Shown piece by piece: positions 51,697 to 60,483 of a DNA stretch of 64,000 bases (position 1 is the stretch's first letter; each line of letters opens with the position of its first letter). The DNA is from Candidatus Latescibacterota bacterium. GTDB lineage: Bacteria; Krumholzibacteriota; Krumholzibacteriia; WVZY01. The notes under the pieces are model-generated. The model was not told where the DNA came from and did no database searches. It saw only the letters and a program-made list of their open reading frames with translations. The position numbers and the translations under genes were made by a program. The DNA is taken from contig WVZY01000010.1 in assembly GCA_011772205.1 (NCBI GenBank), forward strand, positions 1-64,000. The letters run 5' to 3'.

Positions 51697-54531
51697 GTGA
51701 ATAAGATAAGCGCACTGCTCTCCTTAATGCTTTTACTGCTGCTGTCGCCATCTTTCAATGCTCAGACTCAAAGGACGCACACCGCACCCGGCCTGGGTGA
51801 CTATGATGTTCCATTCTATCCAGACGGAACTTATCTCAAAGGCATCCAATCTCCCGGTGAATTTCTTGGTCTCGAAATCGGATCGAGGCCGGTCACTCAT
51901 GAAGAAGTCATTCGCTATCTCTCATATTTGGCCGAAACATTTCCCAACGCAGGCCTTTACGAATACGGCGAAACGTTCGAGGGACGTAAACTTCTCTATA
52001 TGACAGTTACCTCGGAAGAGAATGCGAATGATCTAACGGCAATTCGAGAGCGAATTGCGAAAATTGTCGATCCGCGGCTCCTCGAGAGCGAAAACGAGGC
52101 AAAGCGAATCATCGACGACACACCGGCGGTCGCTTGGATGGCTTACTCGATTCACGGGGATGAGCTATCAAGCACCGACGCAGCGATTCAACTGGCCTAC
52201 CAGCTTCTCGCCGGCACCGATGAGACCTCGCGAAGGATTCGAGACAACACCATCGTTTGCATCGACCCCCTCCAAAATCCGGATGGACGGACCCGATGGA
52301 TTGCCCAGCTCAACGCCTGGAACAGCGCGATCCCAAGCACGGATATCCAGAGTCTGCACCACAGGGGTGTGTGGCCCTCGGGCAGGGGCAATCACTATCT
52401 TTTCGACCTCAACAGAGATTGGTTCGCGCTCGTCCACCCGGAAACCCGAGGCAAAGTGCCCGAGATGCTCGAATGGCATCCCCAGCTCGTGGTTGACTCT
52501 CATGAAATGGGGCCAACGGCCACATATCTCTTCTCGCCGCCCCGCGAGCCTTTCAACCCGTTCATGATCCGTCACATCCACAAATGGTGGGACATTGTTG
52601 CCAGGGATCAGGGTGCCGCCCTCGACCGGTACGGGTGGAGCTACTACACGCGTGAGTGGAACGAGGAGCTTTATCCCGGTTACGGCAGCTCATGGTCGAT
52701 CTACATTGGTGCGGTCGGGATGCTCTACGAGCAGGCTGGAACGGATGGTTCACAGATCAAACGTCCGGATGGCACTGTCATGACATTTCGCGAATCGGTG
52801 CATCACCAGTTCGTGAGCTCGATGGCAAACATCGCAACGGTGGCTTCGAATCGCAAAACGCTGCTCGAGGACTTCTACCGAGAGAAGAAAAGGGCAGTCG
52901 GTGGAACGATAGGCAAGAAAAGCAGCCCGAAAACCGATGCGTTTCTATTCCCTCCCGGACCGAATAAGAGCCGGCTTTCCCGCTTTGCCGAAACACTGCA
53001 ATACCAGAAGATAGAACTACTCGAGGCGAAAAGCGAGTTTGAAGTCCAGCGCGCGCAATCCAGCACCGGAGTGGAAAAGCGAGGGCTCAAACTTCCCAAG
53101 GGAACATTGATCGTACCTCTGAACCAACCACTCCGTCACTTGATCGAAACGATCCTCACTTTTGACATCCGGCTCCAAACCGGTTTCCTAGAGAAAGAGA
53201 GGAAAGAGATCCTCAAACATAATGATACCAAACTGTACGAAGTAACCGCGTGGTCGCTGCCGCTCGCATACAACCTCGAAGCCTACTACGCCGAAAAACT
53301 GCCCCGGTTAAAGACGGAGCGATTCGTTCTTCCCCAGCGTATCGGCAGTGTCAAAGGGAAATCGCCGGGCTACGGCTATGTGTTCGATGGAGCGGACGAT
53401 CGCTCTTACCGCGCGCTGTCCAAGCTGCTCGACCGGGGCTACAAGGTGTGGTGTGCGAAAAAACCGTTCGAGGTAGAAGATACGCAGTTTCCCAAGGGGA
53501 GCTATCTCATCCGGCTCGAGGCGAATCCCAATTTGAAGGAGGAATATCTGGAGGAAATAGCGGCGGATGAAGGCGTTGTATTTCATGGCGTGAACACGGC
53601 ACTCGCCGCATCAGGCGCCGATCTCGGAGGAGACGAATTTACCCTTTTGGAAAAGCCGAGAATCGCGGTTCTGGGGGGCGGCGGCATTTCCACCGCGAGC
53701 TTCGGTGCAGTCTGGCACCTGCTCGACGTCGGGCTCAGCCTCCGGTCCTCGACGCTGGATGCATCTTCGATCTCTCGAATTGATCTCGGAAAGTACAATG
53801 TGCTCGTCCTTCCATCCGCTTGGGGTGGCCCGGAGGTATACAAGAGGATGTTTGGGGATGACGAAATCTCAAAGCTCAAAGACTGGTTGAAAGATGGGGG
53901 AACGCTCATTGCGCTGGGCGCCGGCACGGCTTTTCTGGCGGACACATCGGTAGCCATCAGCTCTGTAAGACAGAAGCGCCAGGTGCTCAAGGATATCTCC
54001 TCCTATGAATCGGCGCTAGAAGCGGAAAAAGAAGCCGAAGCTCCCCGCGTGGACAGCCTGGATGTGTGGGAAGCGCGGGAAGACAAGCCGGAAGAGAGCA
54101 AAGATGAAAAGCCAACGATCGACTTCGAAGCCCTCAAACTGTCGGACGAAAAAGCACGCAAGTTGTTTCCCCGGGGATCGATATTGTCTGCCGAAATCGA
54201 CCCGGAGCACTGGCTGGCTTATGGATGCCGATCGACTGTGCCTGCGCTGGTTTATTCGAGCTATGCCTACCTCGCCAAAGGGGCAACGCAGGTTGCAGGG
54301 AGGTTTGCCGGACCCGGCCACCTGAGATTGTCCGGCCTTCTCTGGCCCGAAGCGAGAGACCGCTGGAGCCAGACTGTTTACGCGGCACGGGAATCGCTGG
54401 GCAAAGGGCAGGTGATCCTGTTCGCCACACAACCGAATTATCGTGGTTACTTCCATGGTGGTGAACGCATGCTGCTGAACGCGCTCCTTCTTGGGCCGGG
54501 CTTCGGGACACGCCGGTCGATCGAGTGGTGA
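51697..54531 (+). CDS. Large secreted M14-family zinc carboxypeptidase-like protein
   Basis: This 944-residue protein starts at GTG 51697, with AAGGAG five bases upstream; the ATG at 51676 has no such site. A signal peptide ends near SPSFNAQ. The M14 domain covers residues about 50-380: zinc ligands HGDE (His153, Glu156) and SHEMG (His269), and catalytic Glu345 in YEQAGTDG. The C-terminal half includes a GATase-like Rossmann domain (KYNVLVLPSAWGGPE) and an acidic linker. Such multi-domain M14 proteins are common in secretomes of Bacteroidota relatives and probably trim peptides. With the S58 gene upstream it may form a peptide-use operon. Confidence 0.88.
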   Translation: MNKISALLSLMLLLLLSPSFNAQTQRTHTAPGLGDYDVPFYPDGTYLKGIQSPGEFLGLEIGSRPVTHEEVIRYLSYLAETFPNAGLYEYGETFEGRKLLYMTVTSEENANDLTAIRERIAKIVDPRLLESENEAKRIIDDTPAVAWMAYSIHGDELSSTDAAIQLAYQLLAGTDETSRRIRDNTIVCIDPLQNPDGRTRWIAQLNAWNSAIPSTDIQSLHHRGVWPSGRGNHYLFDLNRDWFALVHPETRGKVPEMLEWHPQLVVDSHEMGPTATYLFSPPREPFNPFMIRHIHKWWDIVARDQGAALDRYGWSYYTREWNEELYPGYGSSWSIYIGAVGMLYEQAGTDGSQIKRPDGTVMTFRESVHHQFVSSMANIATVASNRKTLLEDFYREKKRAVGGTIGKKSSPKTDAFLFPPGPNKSRLSRFAETLQYQKIELLEAKSEFEVQRAQSSTGVEKRGLKLPKGTLIVPLNQPLRHLIETILTFDIRLQTGFLEKERKEILKHNDTKLYEVTAWSLPLAYNLEAYYAEKLPRLKTERFVLPQRIGSVKGKSPGYGYVFDGADDRSYRALSKLLDRGYKVWCAKKPFEVEDTQFPKGSYLIRLEANPNLKEEYLEEIAADEGVVFHGVNTALAASGADLGGDEFTLLEKPRIAVLGGGGISTASFGAVWHLLDVGLSLRSSTLDASSISRIDLGKYNVLVLPSAWGGPEVYKRMFGDDEISKLKDWLKDGGTLIALGAGTAFLADTSVAISSVRQKRQVLKDISSYESALEAEKEAEAPRVDSLDVWEAREDKPEESKDEKPTIDFEALKLSDEKARKLFPRGSILSAEIDPEHWLAYGCRSTVPALVYSSYAYLAKGATQVAGRFAGPGHLRLSGLLWPEARDRWSQTVYAARESLGKGQVILFATQPNYRGYFHGGERMLLNALLLGPGFGTRRSIEW

Positions 54532-54533
54532 TG

Positions 54534-54566
54534 GCTGAGCGACATATTTATCTATCCTCGCTCAGC
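54534..54566 (+). terminator. Hairpin after the M14 peptidase gene
   Basis: GCTGAGCGA (54534-54542) and TCGCTCAGC (54558-54566) form a perfect 9-bp stem with a 15-base loop, immediately past the stop codon. No T-run follows. The rest of the gap to 54849 shows no gene or clear promoter. Confidence 0.45.
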
Positions 54567-54849
54567 GAATATCGATCTTTGCGTTCGGTGCCATAAGCCC
54601 AACGACCCCACGGATTGAAGACAGCGTGTACGAAAACCATCACCCGGGCCTTTTCGGTCGGCATCCCGAGCCGGTGGATCCTTCGGGCCCCCTGGCCTCA
54701 ACTCATTGCCACATCCGAACTCCGTCGGATCGGCCTCATCCGCAAGGTCCCGTGCAAGAAAACAATTAATATTTGCGCGTCCAGTTCGTTATACCAATTG
54801 TAAAAGGCAAACGCCGATTCGATTCAGCCAGCGGAAAGAAAGAAGCCTC

Positions 54850-55374
54850 ATGCAGAGCGATGCCGCCCGACCGCCGAATTTCCCGGAAATCGTGGTGCGG
54901 TATCAGCGCCGGATCTTGAGCATCGCGCACCGAATGCTCGGGGACCTGGAAGAGGCGAAAGACATGGCTCAGGAGACGTTCGTTCGATTCTGGGAAAAGA
55001 AAATCAGCTTTGTCGAGGAACGAAAGGTTTTCGCCTATCTCGCCCGAACAGTGACGAACCTGTGCATCGACCAATTGCGGAGACGAAAAAGGTTTCGGTG
55101 GCTCTCACTAAGTTCCGGGGAGCTCCAGAGAGAGTCCATCTCTCCGATCGATCCAGAACGAGCTGTAAGTGACCGCGAGCTTGCCCGATTTGTATTGAAG
55201 ATGGCAGAGCGCTTGAAGCCGAGACAAAAAGCCGTATTTGTGCTCCGCGATATCAAAGGCCTCTCGGTCAAAGAGACGTCGGAGATCCTCGGCTGTTCCG
55301 AAGCCAACGTACTCGTCACGCTCCATCAGGCGAGGAAGAACCTGAGAAAATGGCTCGGCCCGAAACTCCGCTGA
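54850..55374 (+). CDS. ECF-type RNA polymerase sigma factor (second cassette)
   Basis: This 174-residue sigma factor starts at ATG 54850 with an A/G-rich site upstream. The 48 residues read before it look non-native. Region 2 is VRYQRRILSIAHRMLGDLEE with MAQETFVRFWEKK. Region 4 is LKPRQKAVFVLRDIKGLSVK followed by the helix-turn-helix ETSEILGCSEANVLVTLHQA. It differs clearly from the sigma factor at 35.9 kb, so the two are not recent duplicates. An anti-sigma gene follows 33 bases later. Confidence 0.93.
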   Translation: MQSDAARPPNFPEIVVRYQRRILSIAHRMLGDLEEAKDMAQETFVRFWEKKISFVEERKVFAYLARTVTNLCIDQLRRRKRFRWLSLSSGELQRESISPIDPERAVSDRELARFVLKMAERLKPRQKAVFVLRDIKGLSVKETSEILGCSEANVLVTLHQARKNLRKWLGPKLR

Positions 55375-55407
55375 ATTTCAAATAGTTCGAAGAAAGCAGG
55401 ATATCAA

Positions 55408-56193
55408 ATGAAATGTGCGCAGGTTGAAGAGCTGTTGCCGCTGCTTGCAGGCGGAGAACTGGATCCCGATGAGCGCCGCCGGGCGGAGGCTCACCTCTCG
55501 AATTGCCCGAAATGCCAAAAATTGGCGAAAGAATATGGAAAGCTCCTCGAGCTTTCGCGCCAGGTGCCGCCACTGGACTTGCCGCAAGAGTTCCATGAGC
55601 AATTCCTGCGGGAAGTTACCGATCGTGTGAAGGATAACGGTCATTCAACATCCGGTCGTAAATGGATAGCATCACGCCGGATTGGTTTCCGAGCTCGGTA
55701 TGCCATTGTCGGCGCTACCGCCGCTGTGGCCGTCGCTGCTCTTGCCGTTTTTCTCGCGATCAGCACGCACCACACGCGTTTTCACAGAGGCCCCACAATA
55801 GAGGATTATCTTCATCGGTCTGACTTCCAGGGGCTGACCACTGCACTGATGAACGAACGTTCGCGAGAGATGATGTTAAGAGAATCCGTCTCTGTGGACC
55901 TGCTCATCAATACGGTGAAACATATGAAGCGGGCTCACACCCGGCACGGACATATCGCTCAACATCTCGCGCGGACGCTATCGCAGCTGAAGTCGGAGTT
56001 GCCCAGCATGGGGATGGCAGTGACCGGAGAAACGATCTACGGAGCCGCCGGTTATTCGCGGCGAACTGGAGTCGGAGAAAATGAAGTTGATTTCGACAGT
56101 GCGCTCCATACTCTCCGCAGATACCGGCAGAGCAGTGAGAGAATCCCAATAGGAACGCTGCTTCTCGCACTCGAATCCCACCAAGATGCTTAA
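55408..56193 (+). CDS. Anti-sigma factor with zinc-finger domain (second cassette)
   Basis: The 261-residue protein has an N-terminal zf-HC2 motif (MKCAQVEELLPLLAGGELDP, then HLSNCPKCQKLAKEYG). One membrane helix follows at residues about 96-118 (YAIVGATAAVAVAALAVFLA). The extracytoplasmic part has a His-rich stretch after the helix (THHTRFHRG) and a helical region (NTVKHMKRAHTRHGHIAQHL). It is the likely partner of the sigma factor just upstream. The His cluster might sense metal or acidity, but that is only a guess. Confidence 0.82.
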   Translation: MKCAQVEELLPLLAGGELDPDERRRAEAHLSNCPKCQKLAKEYGKLLELSRQVPPLDLPQEFHEQFLREVTDRVKDNGHSTSGRKWIASRRIGFRARYAIVGATAAVAVAALAVFLAISTHHTRFHRGPTIEDYLHRSDFQGLTTALMNERSREMMLRESVSVDLLINTVKHMKRAHTRHGHIAQHLARTLSQLKSELPSMGMAVTGETIYGAAGYSRRTGVGENEVDFDSALHTLRRYRQSSERIPIGTLLLALESHQDA

Positions 56194-56208
56194 AAAGGAG
56201 GTAGCAAA

Positions 56209-56784
56209 ATGAAATGGGTATTGCTCCTCATGATAGTCGGGCTGATGCCGATGTCGGTGGGTTGTCTGGCAGTCGACTCACTTGAAATGCACATCGAGTA
56301 TCAAGGCGAGGATAAACCGGCGAATGTCACAATCGTGTACCGAGACATCACATCTGTCGAAGAGTCCATCGAAGCAGTAAAAAAGGACTTTGAATCGCTC
56401 ATCAAGGATTTTGAGGGAGACGAGTATCTCCTCGACCGGTCTGAGGAAGGCTTTTTCATAAAAAAGCGCGAGCTCTTCATCGAGGAAGGCAAAATTGTCG
56501 CTCGATCTCATGGCATCGTCAAGGATCTGGATGAAGTCCATTCCATTTGGGTCAAGAACGGCGAACTCATCTTGCTGTTCGAGGAAGATGAGGACTTCGT
56601 TCTCGTGGAATCGAATGGAGAGGTTTTCAAAACTCCAAAAAACACGCTGATTGTATGGCCGGAGAACTCGACCAAATTGTATTTCAAACAGCGGGTTAGG
56701 GAAAGGTGCGAGCCGTGTGAGAAGAACCGGCCCCTGATGGTGAAGATGTTGGAGGGGTATCTGGAACAGAAAAAACACAAATAG
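56209..56784 (+). CDS. Hypothetical lipoprotein of the second sigma cassette
   Basis: This 191-residue protein follows the anti-sigma gene by 15 bases, with GGAGG before its ATG. A lipoprotein signal (LMIVGLMPMSVGC, Cys19) is clear. The mature part is acidic and mixed alpha/beta (ITSVEESIEAVKKDFESLI, VHSIWVKNGELILLFEEDED) and ends with a CEPC motif near residue 168. I recognise no family. Its place parallels that of the DUF4252 proteins behind the other sigma cassette, so it is probably an envelope target or sensor of this regulon. Confidence 0.65.
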   Translation: MKWVLLLMIVGLMPMSVGCLAVDSLEMHIEYQGEDKPANVTIVYRDITSVEESIEAVKKDFESLIKDFEGDEYLLDRSEEGFFIKKRELFIEEGKIVARSHGIVKDLDEVHSIWVKNGELILLFEEDEDFVLVESNGEVFKTPKNTLIVWPENSTKLYFKQRVRERCEPCEKNRPLMVKMLEGYLEQKKHK

Positions 56785-56786
56785 AT

Positions 56787-56840
56787 ATTGAGTGCGGTGA
56801 CCCTTGATCAACCTCGGTTGATGGTCATCGCGCGCTCAAT
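56787..56840 (+). terminator. Long imperfect hairpin after the second sigma cassette
   Basis: The outer arms ATTGAG/CTCAAT and TGACC/GGTCA and the inner ATCAAC/GTTGAT nest into one 54-base stem-loop that begins two bases after the stop codon. It probably ends the transcript. The rest of the gap to 57146 holds nothing I recognise. Confidence 0.45.
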
Positions 56841-57146
56841 GCGATTGCACAACCTGGCTTGTTCCAGACCAAGGTAAGGGGAATGGTTTTCAGTCGCTTT
56901 CTTATCTGGTTCCTGGATTCGCCCCCATATTTTGCAGGGAAATGAACTTGAATATGGGGCGTCCCCCGTAGCTACGCAATCATTAAGCCCCACCACGATT
57001 TCGTCTCAAGGAGACGCCCTTTCTATCATGTATCAAAGCACTTCGGCGGTAGATCATCTGTATTTGCCATTACAATATTGAGCGATTCGACGCTTGCAGC
57101 CAGAAAGCGCTTGCAAGCACAACGCCCGGTCACTTAAATCGATCAT

Positions 57147-58286
57147 ATGAAACGTCACCGTGCGAAATATGAAATGGCATCGACGACCAGAAAAGCCCTC
57201 AGAAAGAGCCTGGCGCGCTGGTTTTCGAGGAGCCGGCGCGAATTACCTTGGCGGCAAACGAGGGATCCCTACCGGATTTGGGTATCCGAGGTCATGCTTC
57301 AGCAGACACAGGTGCAGACTGTCCTCCCCTATTACAGTAAGTTCACCAAGAGATTTCCCAACGTAGAATCGCTCTCGGAGGCAAGTTTGGATTCGATATT
57401 AAAGAGCTGGGAGGGACTGGGTTACTACGCAAGGGCACGAAACCTCCACCGCGCAGCAAAGATTGTGTCTTCCGAAATGGATGGCAACCTGCCCGACAAC
57501 TATGAAGCCTTGCGCGCCCTTCCAGGCGTCGGGGATTACATCGCCTCTGCCGTTCTGAGCGTTGCCTTCGATCGGGCTTATGCTGTCGTCGACGGAAATG
57601 TCAAGCGGGTGCTGGCCCGACTGCTCACGATCGATGAGCCGGTCAACAAATCGTCTTCATCAAAAGTGTTCAAAGCCGTCGCGGAACAGCTCCTCGATGG
57701 GGAGAGCCCCGGTGATTTCAACCAGGCAATGATGGAGCTGGGAGCGATTGTTTGCCGCTCATCCAAACCGAACTGTGCTGCTTGCCCGGTGAATAAGTTC
57801 TGTAAGGCCTTCGAAACAGGAATGCAGGATGCGTTTCCAGTGCGGATTCGAAAACGTCCCGTTCCGACCTATCATATCGCCGTGGGCGTTGTCCGGAGAA
57901 GCGGCCGCATTCTCATCACCAGGCGGAAACCGACGGGATTCCTCGGCGGCTTGTGGGAGTTCCCCGGGGGAAAGGTGAAACCCGGGGAATCACCGGAGGA
58001 GGCCTGCAAGAGGGAGATCAAAGAAGAGATGAATCTTTCCATCGACGTCGGGAAACATCTGACCAAAGTCAAACATGCCTACAGTCATTTCAAGGTGTCG
58101 ATCGATGTATTCGACTGCCGGTACAGAGCAGGAAGCGTAAGACTCAACGGTCCGGAGGATTACCGCTGGATCGTCCTCGAGGAAATCGATGACTACGCCT
58201 TCCCCGGTGCGAACCACAAATTCATACCGTTGTTGAAAGAGAAGAAACTATCCCCATCATCCAACAAGGAACTCCCGAAAGCGTAA
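57147..58286 (+). CDS. mutY: A/G-specific adenine glycosylase
   Basis: This 379-residue base-excision enzyme removes adenine mispaired with 8-oxoguanine. The helix-hairpin-helix glycosylase domain has SEVMLQQTQVQTV (catalytic Glu), PGVGDYIASAVLSVAF and VVDGNVKRVLAR (catalytic Asp). A 4Fe-4S loop follows with Cys spacing C-x6-C-x2-C-x5-C (CRSSKPNCAACPVNKFC). The C-terminal NUDIX-like domain (GGLWEFPGGKVKPGESPEEA) reads 8-oxoG and keeps a full Nudix box, more complete than in many MutY proteins. ATG at 57174 is an alternative start; neither has a strong ribosome-binding site. The nfo gene follows 12 bases later. Confidence 0.94.
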   Translation: MKRHRAKYEMASTTRKALRKSLARWFSRSRRELPWRQTRDPYRIWVSEVMLQQTQVQTVLPYYSKFTKRFPNVESLSEASLDSILKSWEGLGYYARARNLHRAAKIVSSEMDGNLPDNYEALRALPGVGDYIASAVLSVAFDRAYAVVDGNVKRVLARLLTIDEPVNKSSSSKVFKAVAEQLLDGESPGDFNQAMMELGAIVCRSSKPNCAACPVNKFCKAFETGMQDAFPVRIRKRPVPTYHIAVGVVRRSGRILITRRKPTGFLGGLWEFPGGKVKPGESPEEACKREIKEEMNLSIDVGKHLTKVKHAYSHFKVSIDVFDCRYRAGSVRLNGPEDYRWIVLEEIDDYAFPGANHKFIPLLKEKKLSPSSNKELPKA

Positions 58287-58298
58287 GAAAGGGACCGC

Positions 58299-59135
58299 AT
58301 GCTTTTCGGTGCCCATGTGTCCATCCAAGGCGGGATTCACAAAGCTCCGGAGCAGGCGGCAGCCCTCGGATGCGAATGCTTCCAGATATTTTCCCGTTCC
58401 CCCAGAGGCGGACCTGCAAAAATCCTCACAAGAGAGATCATCCGAGAATTCAGAGCAGCCTGCGACCGGCATGAACAAAAAGCGTGGTACATCCACGCCC
58501 CATATTACGTCAATCTCGCCTCTCACAATCCCCGCATACGCAACGCCTCGATCCGCGCCGTCAGAGAGGAGCTCGAAAGAGGCCGCGCCATAGGAGCCAC
58601 GGCGGTGATGACCCATTTGGGAAGCGCGCGGGAAACTCCGAAGACAGATGGGCTGCGACGAGCAATGGAAAGCGTTCACATCGTCTTGCAGCGATATAGG
58701 GGCAAGACGAAACTGCTTGCCGAGATCGCCGCTGGTTCGGGAGGAATCATTGGAGACTCGTTCGAAGAGCTTGCTCAGATGGTCCGGCACACGGGCGGCC
58801 GATGTGGCATCTGCTTCGACACGCAGCACGCATTCGCGTCCGGATACGACCTCAGAACAACTGATACGGTAAAAGAAACGCTCGATGCGTTCGATGCAAT
58901 CATCGGTCTCGAACATCTCGAGCTGTCCCACTGCAGCGATTCCCTTACCACTTTGGGGAGCAGAAAAGATCGCCACGGCTACATTGGTGAGGGAGAGATT
59001 GGCAAGAGAGGATTTCGCGCGATTCTTGCTGAACCGCGCTTCCGGATGATCAATTTCGTGCTCGAAACGAAGCTCGAAGACGTGCCGCAGGATCTTCGCA
59101 TCCTCAAGCGGATCCGGCGTTCGCTTGGCTGCTAG
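58299..59135 (+). CDS. nfo: Deoxyribonuclease IV (AP endonuclease 2 family)
   Basis: This 278-residue endonuclease IV cuts DNA at abasic sites. The fold motifs are present: MLFGAHVSIQGGI, YIHAPYYVNLAS, MTHLGSARE, LLAEIAAGSGG, GICFDTQHAFASGY, LELSHCSDSL and DRHGYIGEGEIG. These carry the His/Glu/Asp ligands of the three-zinc centre. The IHAPYYVNLAS stretch has Ala-Pro in the usual H-x-P-Y position. It follows mutY by 12 bases: MutY creates the abasic site and this enzyme incises it, so the pair forms a base-excision unit. No terminator precedes the repeat region downstream. Confidence 0.93.
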   Translation: MLFGAHVSIQGGIHKAPEQAAALGCECFQIFSRSPRGGPAKILTREIIREFRAACDRHEQKAWYIHAPYYVNLASHNPRIRNASIRAVREELERGRAIGATAVMTHLGSARETPKTDGLRRAMESVHIVLQRYRGKTKLLAEIAAGSGGIIGDSFEELAQMVRHTGGRCGICFDTQHAFASGYDLRTTDTVKETLDAFDAIIGLEHLELSHCSDSLTTLGSRKDRHGYIGEGEIGKRGFRAILAEPRFRMINFVLETKLEDVPQDLRILKRIRRSLGC

Positions 59136-59199
59136 CCATATCGATTTATAGGTCGGCTCCGTGGGGGTTCCTCACTGCACGCCCGCTTCGCTCGGCTAT

Positions 59200-59515
59200 C
59201 CTCCTGCGGCGGAGGATCCTCGCTCGCTCCGCGTAACGGTTCGTCACCCCCGCAGAGCCTCCCTGCTTGCTTCCGCGCAATTGTTCATTACCCCCATCAC
59301 GCGGCACTCTTTGCTCGCTCCGCGTAAAAATTCGTTACCCCCACGGAGCCTTCCTTCATGCCTCAACGCAAGTGCTTGTCACCCCCATCACGCAGCACTC
59401 TTTGCTCGCTCCGCGCAAAAATTCGTTACCCCCATGGAGCCTTCCTTCATGCCTCAACGCAAGTGCTTGTCACCCCCATCACGCGCACCGCTGCTTGCCT
59501 CTGCGGAGCCATTTC
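59200..59515. repeat. 91-bp tandem repeat array
   Basis: The motif ACCCCCATCACGC recurs at about 59290, 59381 and 59472, giving two full 91-base units (59291-59381 and 59382-59472) and partial copies on both sides. Each unit falls into two related halves of about 45 bases, one with CGCTCCGCG and one with CAACGCAAGTGCTTGTC. Unit sequences differ at only a few positions. All frames across it are low-complexity, so it is read as non-coding. A related fragment is found at the window's left edge. Confidence 0.85.
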
Positions 59516-59610
59516 TATAGCACATCGAACAATAATCGTGCGAGACTGTTTGTGACTATTTTCACAACCAACACTTTATTTATTTGGCTATGGATCTCCA
59601 AAAAATATGC

Positions 59611-59638
59611 TTGATCCTTTTTGCTGCGGGTGCATATT
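59611..59638 (+). promoter_or_regulatory. Possible promoter of the YceI gene
   Basis: TTGATC (59611-59616) and CATATT (59633-59638) are separated by 16 bases, with a TG step just before the -10. The leader to the ATG at 59692 is about 45 bases and carries AAAGGAGG. Confidence 0.45.
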
Positions 59639-59691
59639 TCCAATACTCAGCTTTTATTTAAAAGAAACCTCATAAGAGGAAAGGAGGCCCC

Positions 59692-60303
59692 ATGCGACAT
59701 CCGAGAAGAGCCAGAAAGGCTATGGTTGCCGTCGCCGTCGCAAGTCTTTTGGCGGTGCCGATGAGCGCAGCTCTCGCCGCAGACAAATACGTCATAGACG
59801 CGTCTCATACATCCACCGAATTTTCCGTCCGCCACCTGGTTATCAGCAACGTCAAGGGCAACTTTTCTGACATCTCCGGTGTGATCATGTACGACGAGAA
59901 CGATGCAACAAAATCATCGGTGGACGTCACTATTAAGGTGGCAAGCATCAACACCAACAACGAAAAGAGAGACGATCATTTACGATCGCTTGAATTCTTC
60001 GACGCCGAAAAATACCCTGAAATCACTTTCAAAAGCAAAAAAATCGAGAAGACCGATGACGGTTTAAAGCTTGTCGGAACGCTCACAATCCGGGGCGTGT
60101 CCAAAGAAGTCGCCTTCCCCTTTGAACTGACCGGGAAGATCACCGATCCATGGAAAAACGTCCGCATCGGGGCCGAGGCGAATCTAAAGATCAACCGCCA
60201 GGATTTCGGCGTTTCCTGGAACAACGTGATGGAAGGCGGCGGTTTGGTCGTCGGCAACGATGTGAAGATCACCATCAACTTGGAGGCGGTCAAGCAGTCG
60301 TAA
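59692..60303 (+). CDS. YceI-family periplasmic protein
   Basis: This 203-residue lipocalin-like protein has a Sec signal ending near SAALAADK. The mature domain has the YceI pattern: YVIDASHTSTEFSVRHL, GVIMYDENDATKSSVDVTIK, NEKRDDHLRSLEFFDAEKYP and GVSKEVAFPFEL. YceI proteins bind long isoprenoid or amide lipids in a hydrophobic tunnel; their cellular role is only partly known. It has its own promoter-like sequence and a strong terminator, so it is probably a single-gene transcript. Confidence 0.93.
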   Translation: MRHPRRARKAMVAVAVASLLAVPMSAALAADKYVIDASHTSTEFSVRHLVISNVKGNFSDISGVIMYDENDATKSSVDVTIKVASINTNNEKRDDHLRSLEFFDAEKYPEITFKSKKIEKTDDGLKLVGTLTIRGVSKEVAFPFELTGKITDPWKNVRIGAEANLKINRQDFGVSWNNVMEGGGLVVGNDVKITINLEAVKQS

Positions 60304-60356
60304 CTGCGCCTTGTTTGGAAAACAGGCGTGATCACTCATCCGATCTGAAACGCGTG

Positions 60357-60385
60357 AAAGGGAGCGCTGGCGCGCTCCCTTTTTT
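60357..60385 (+). terminator. Intrinsic terminator of the YceI gene
   Basis: AAAGGGAGCGC (60357-60367) and GCGCTCCCTTT (60372-60382) form an 11-bp perfect stem with a 4-base loop, running into six T residues. Textbook rho-independent terminator. Confidence 0.92.
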
Positions 60386-60425
60386 ACTTTCGATGCCCAA
60401 GAGCTACGCAATTCCAGCAGCCCAC

Positions 60426-60455
60426 TTGAATTTTTGCCCGTAAGTATGCTATAAT
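60426..60455 (+). promoter_or_regulatory. Promoter of the sorting-tail protein
   Basis: TTGAAT (60426-60431) and TATAAT (60450-60455) lie 18 bases apart, with an extended TGC step before the -10. The ATG at 60484 follows after a short leader with GGAGG. Confidence 0.75.
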
Positions 60456-60483
60456 TTTGCTATACGCTTCAATGGAGGTTGTT

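Noticed and set aside
59200-59515. CRISPR array
   Set aside because: Units are 91 bases and nearly identical over their full length, with no short repeat/unique spacer alternation and no cas gene.
59161-59614. Overlapping open frames encoding Pro/Ser/Ala-rich repeats
   Set aside because: They exist in several frames only because the underlying 91-bp DNA repeat lacks stops; composition is not protein-like and no ribosome-binding site is present.
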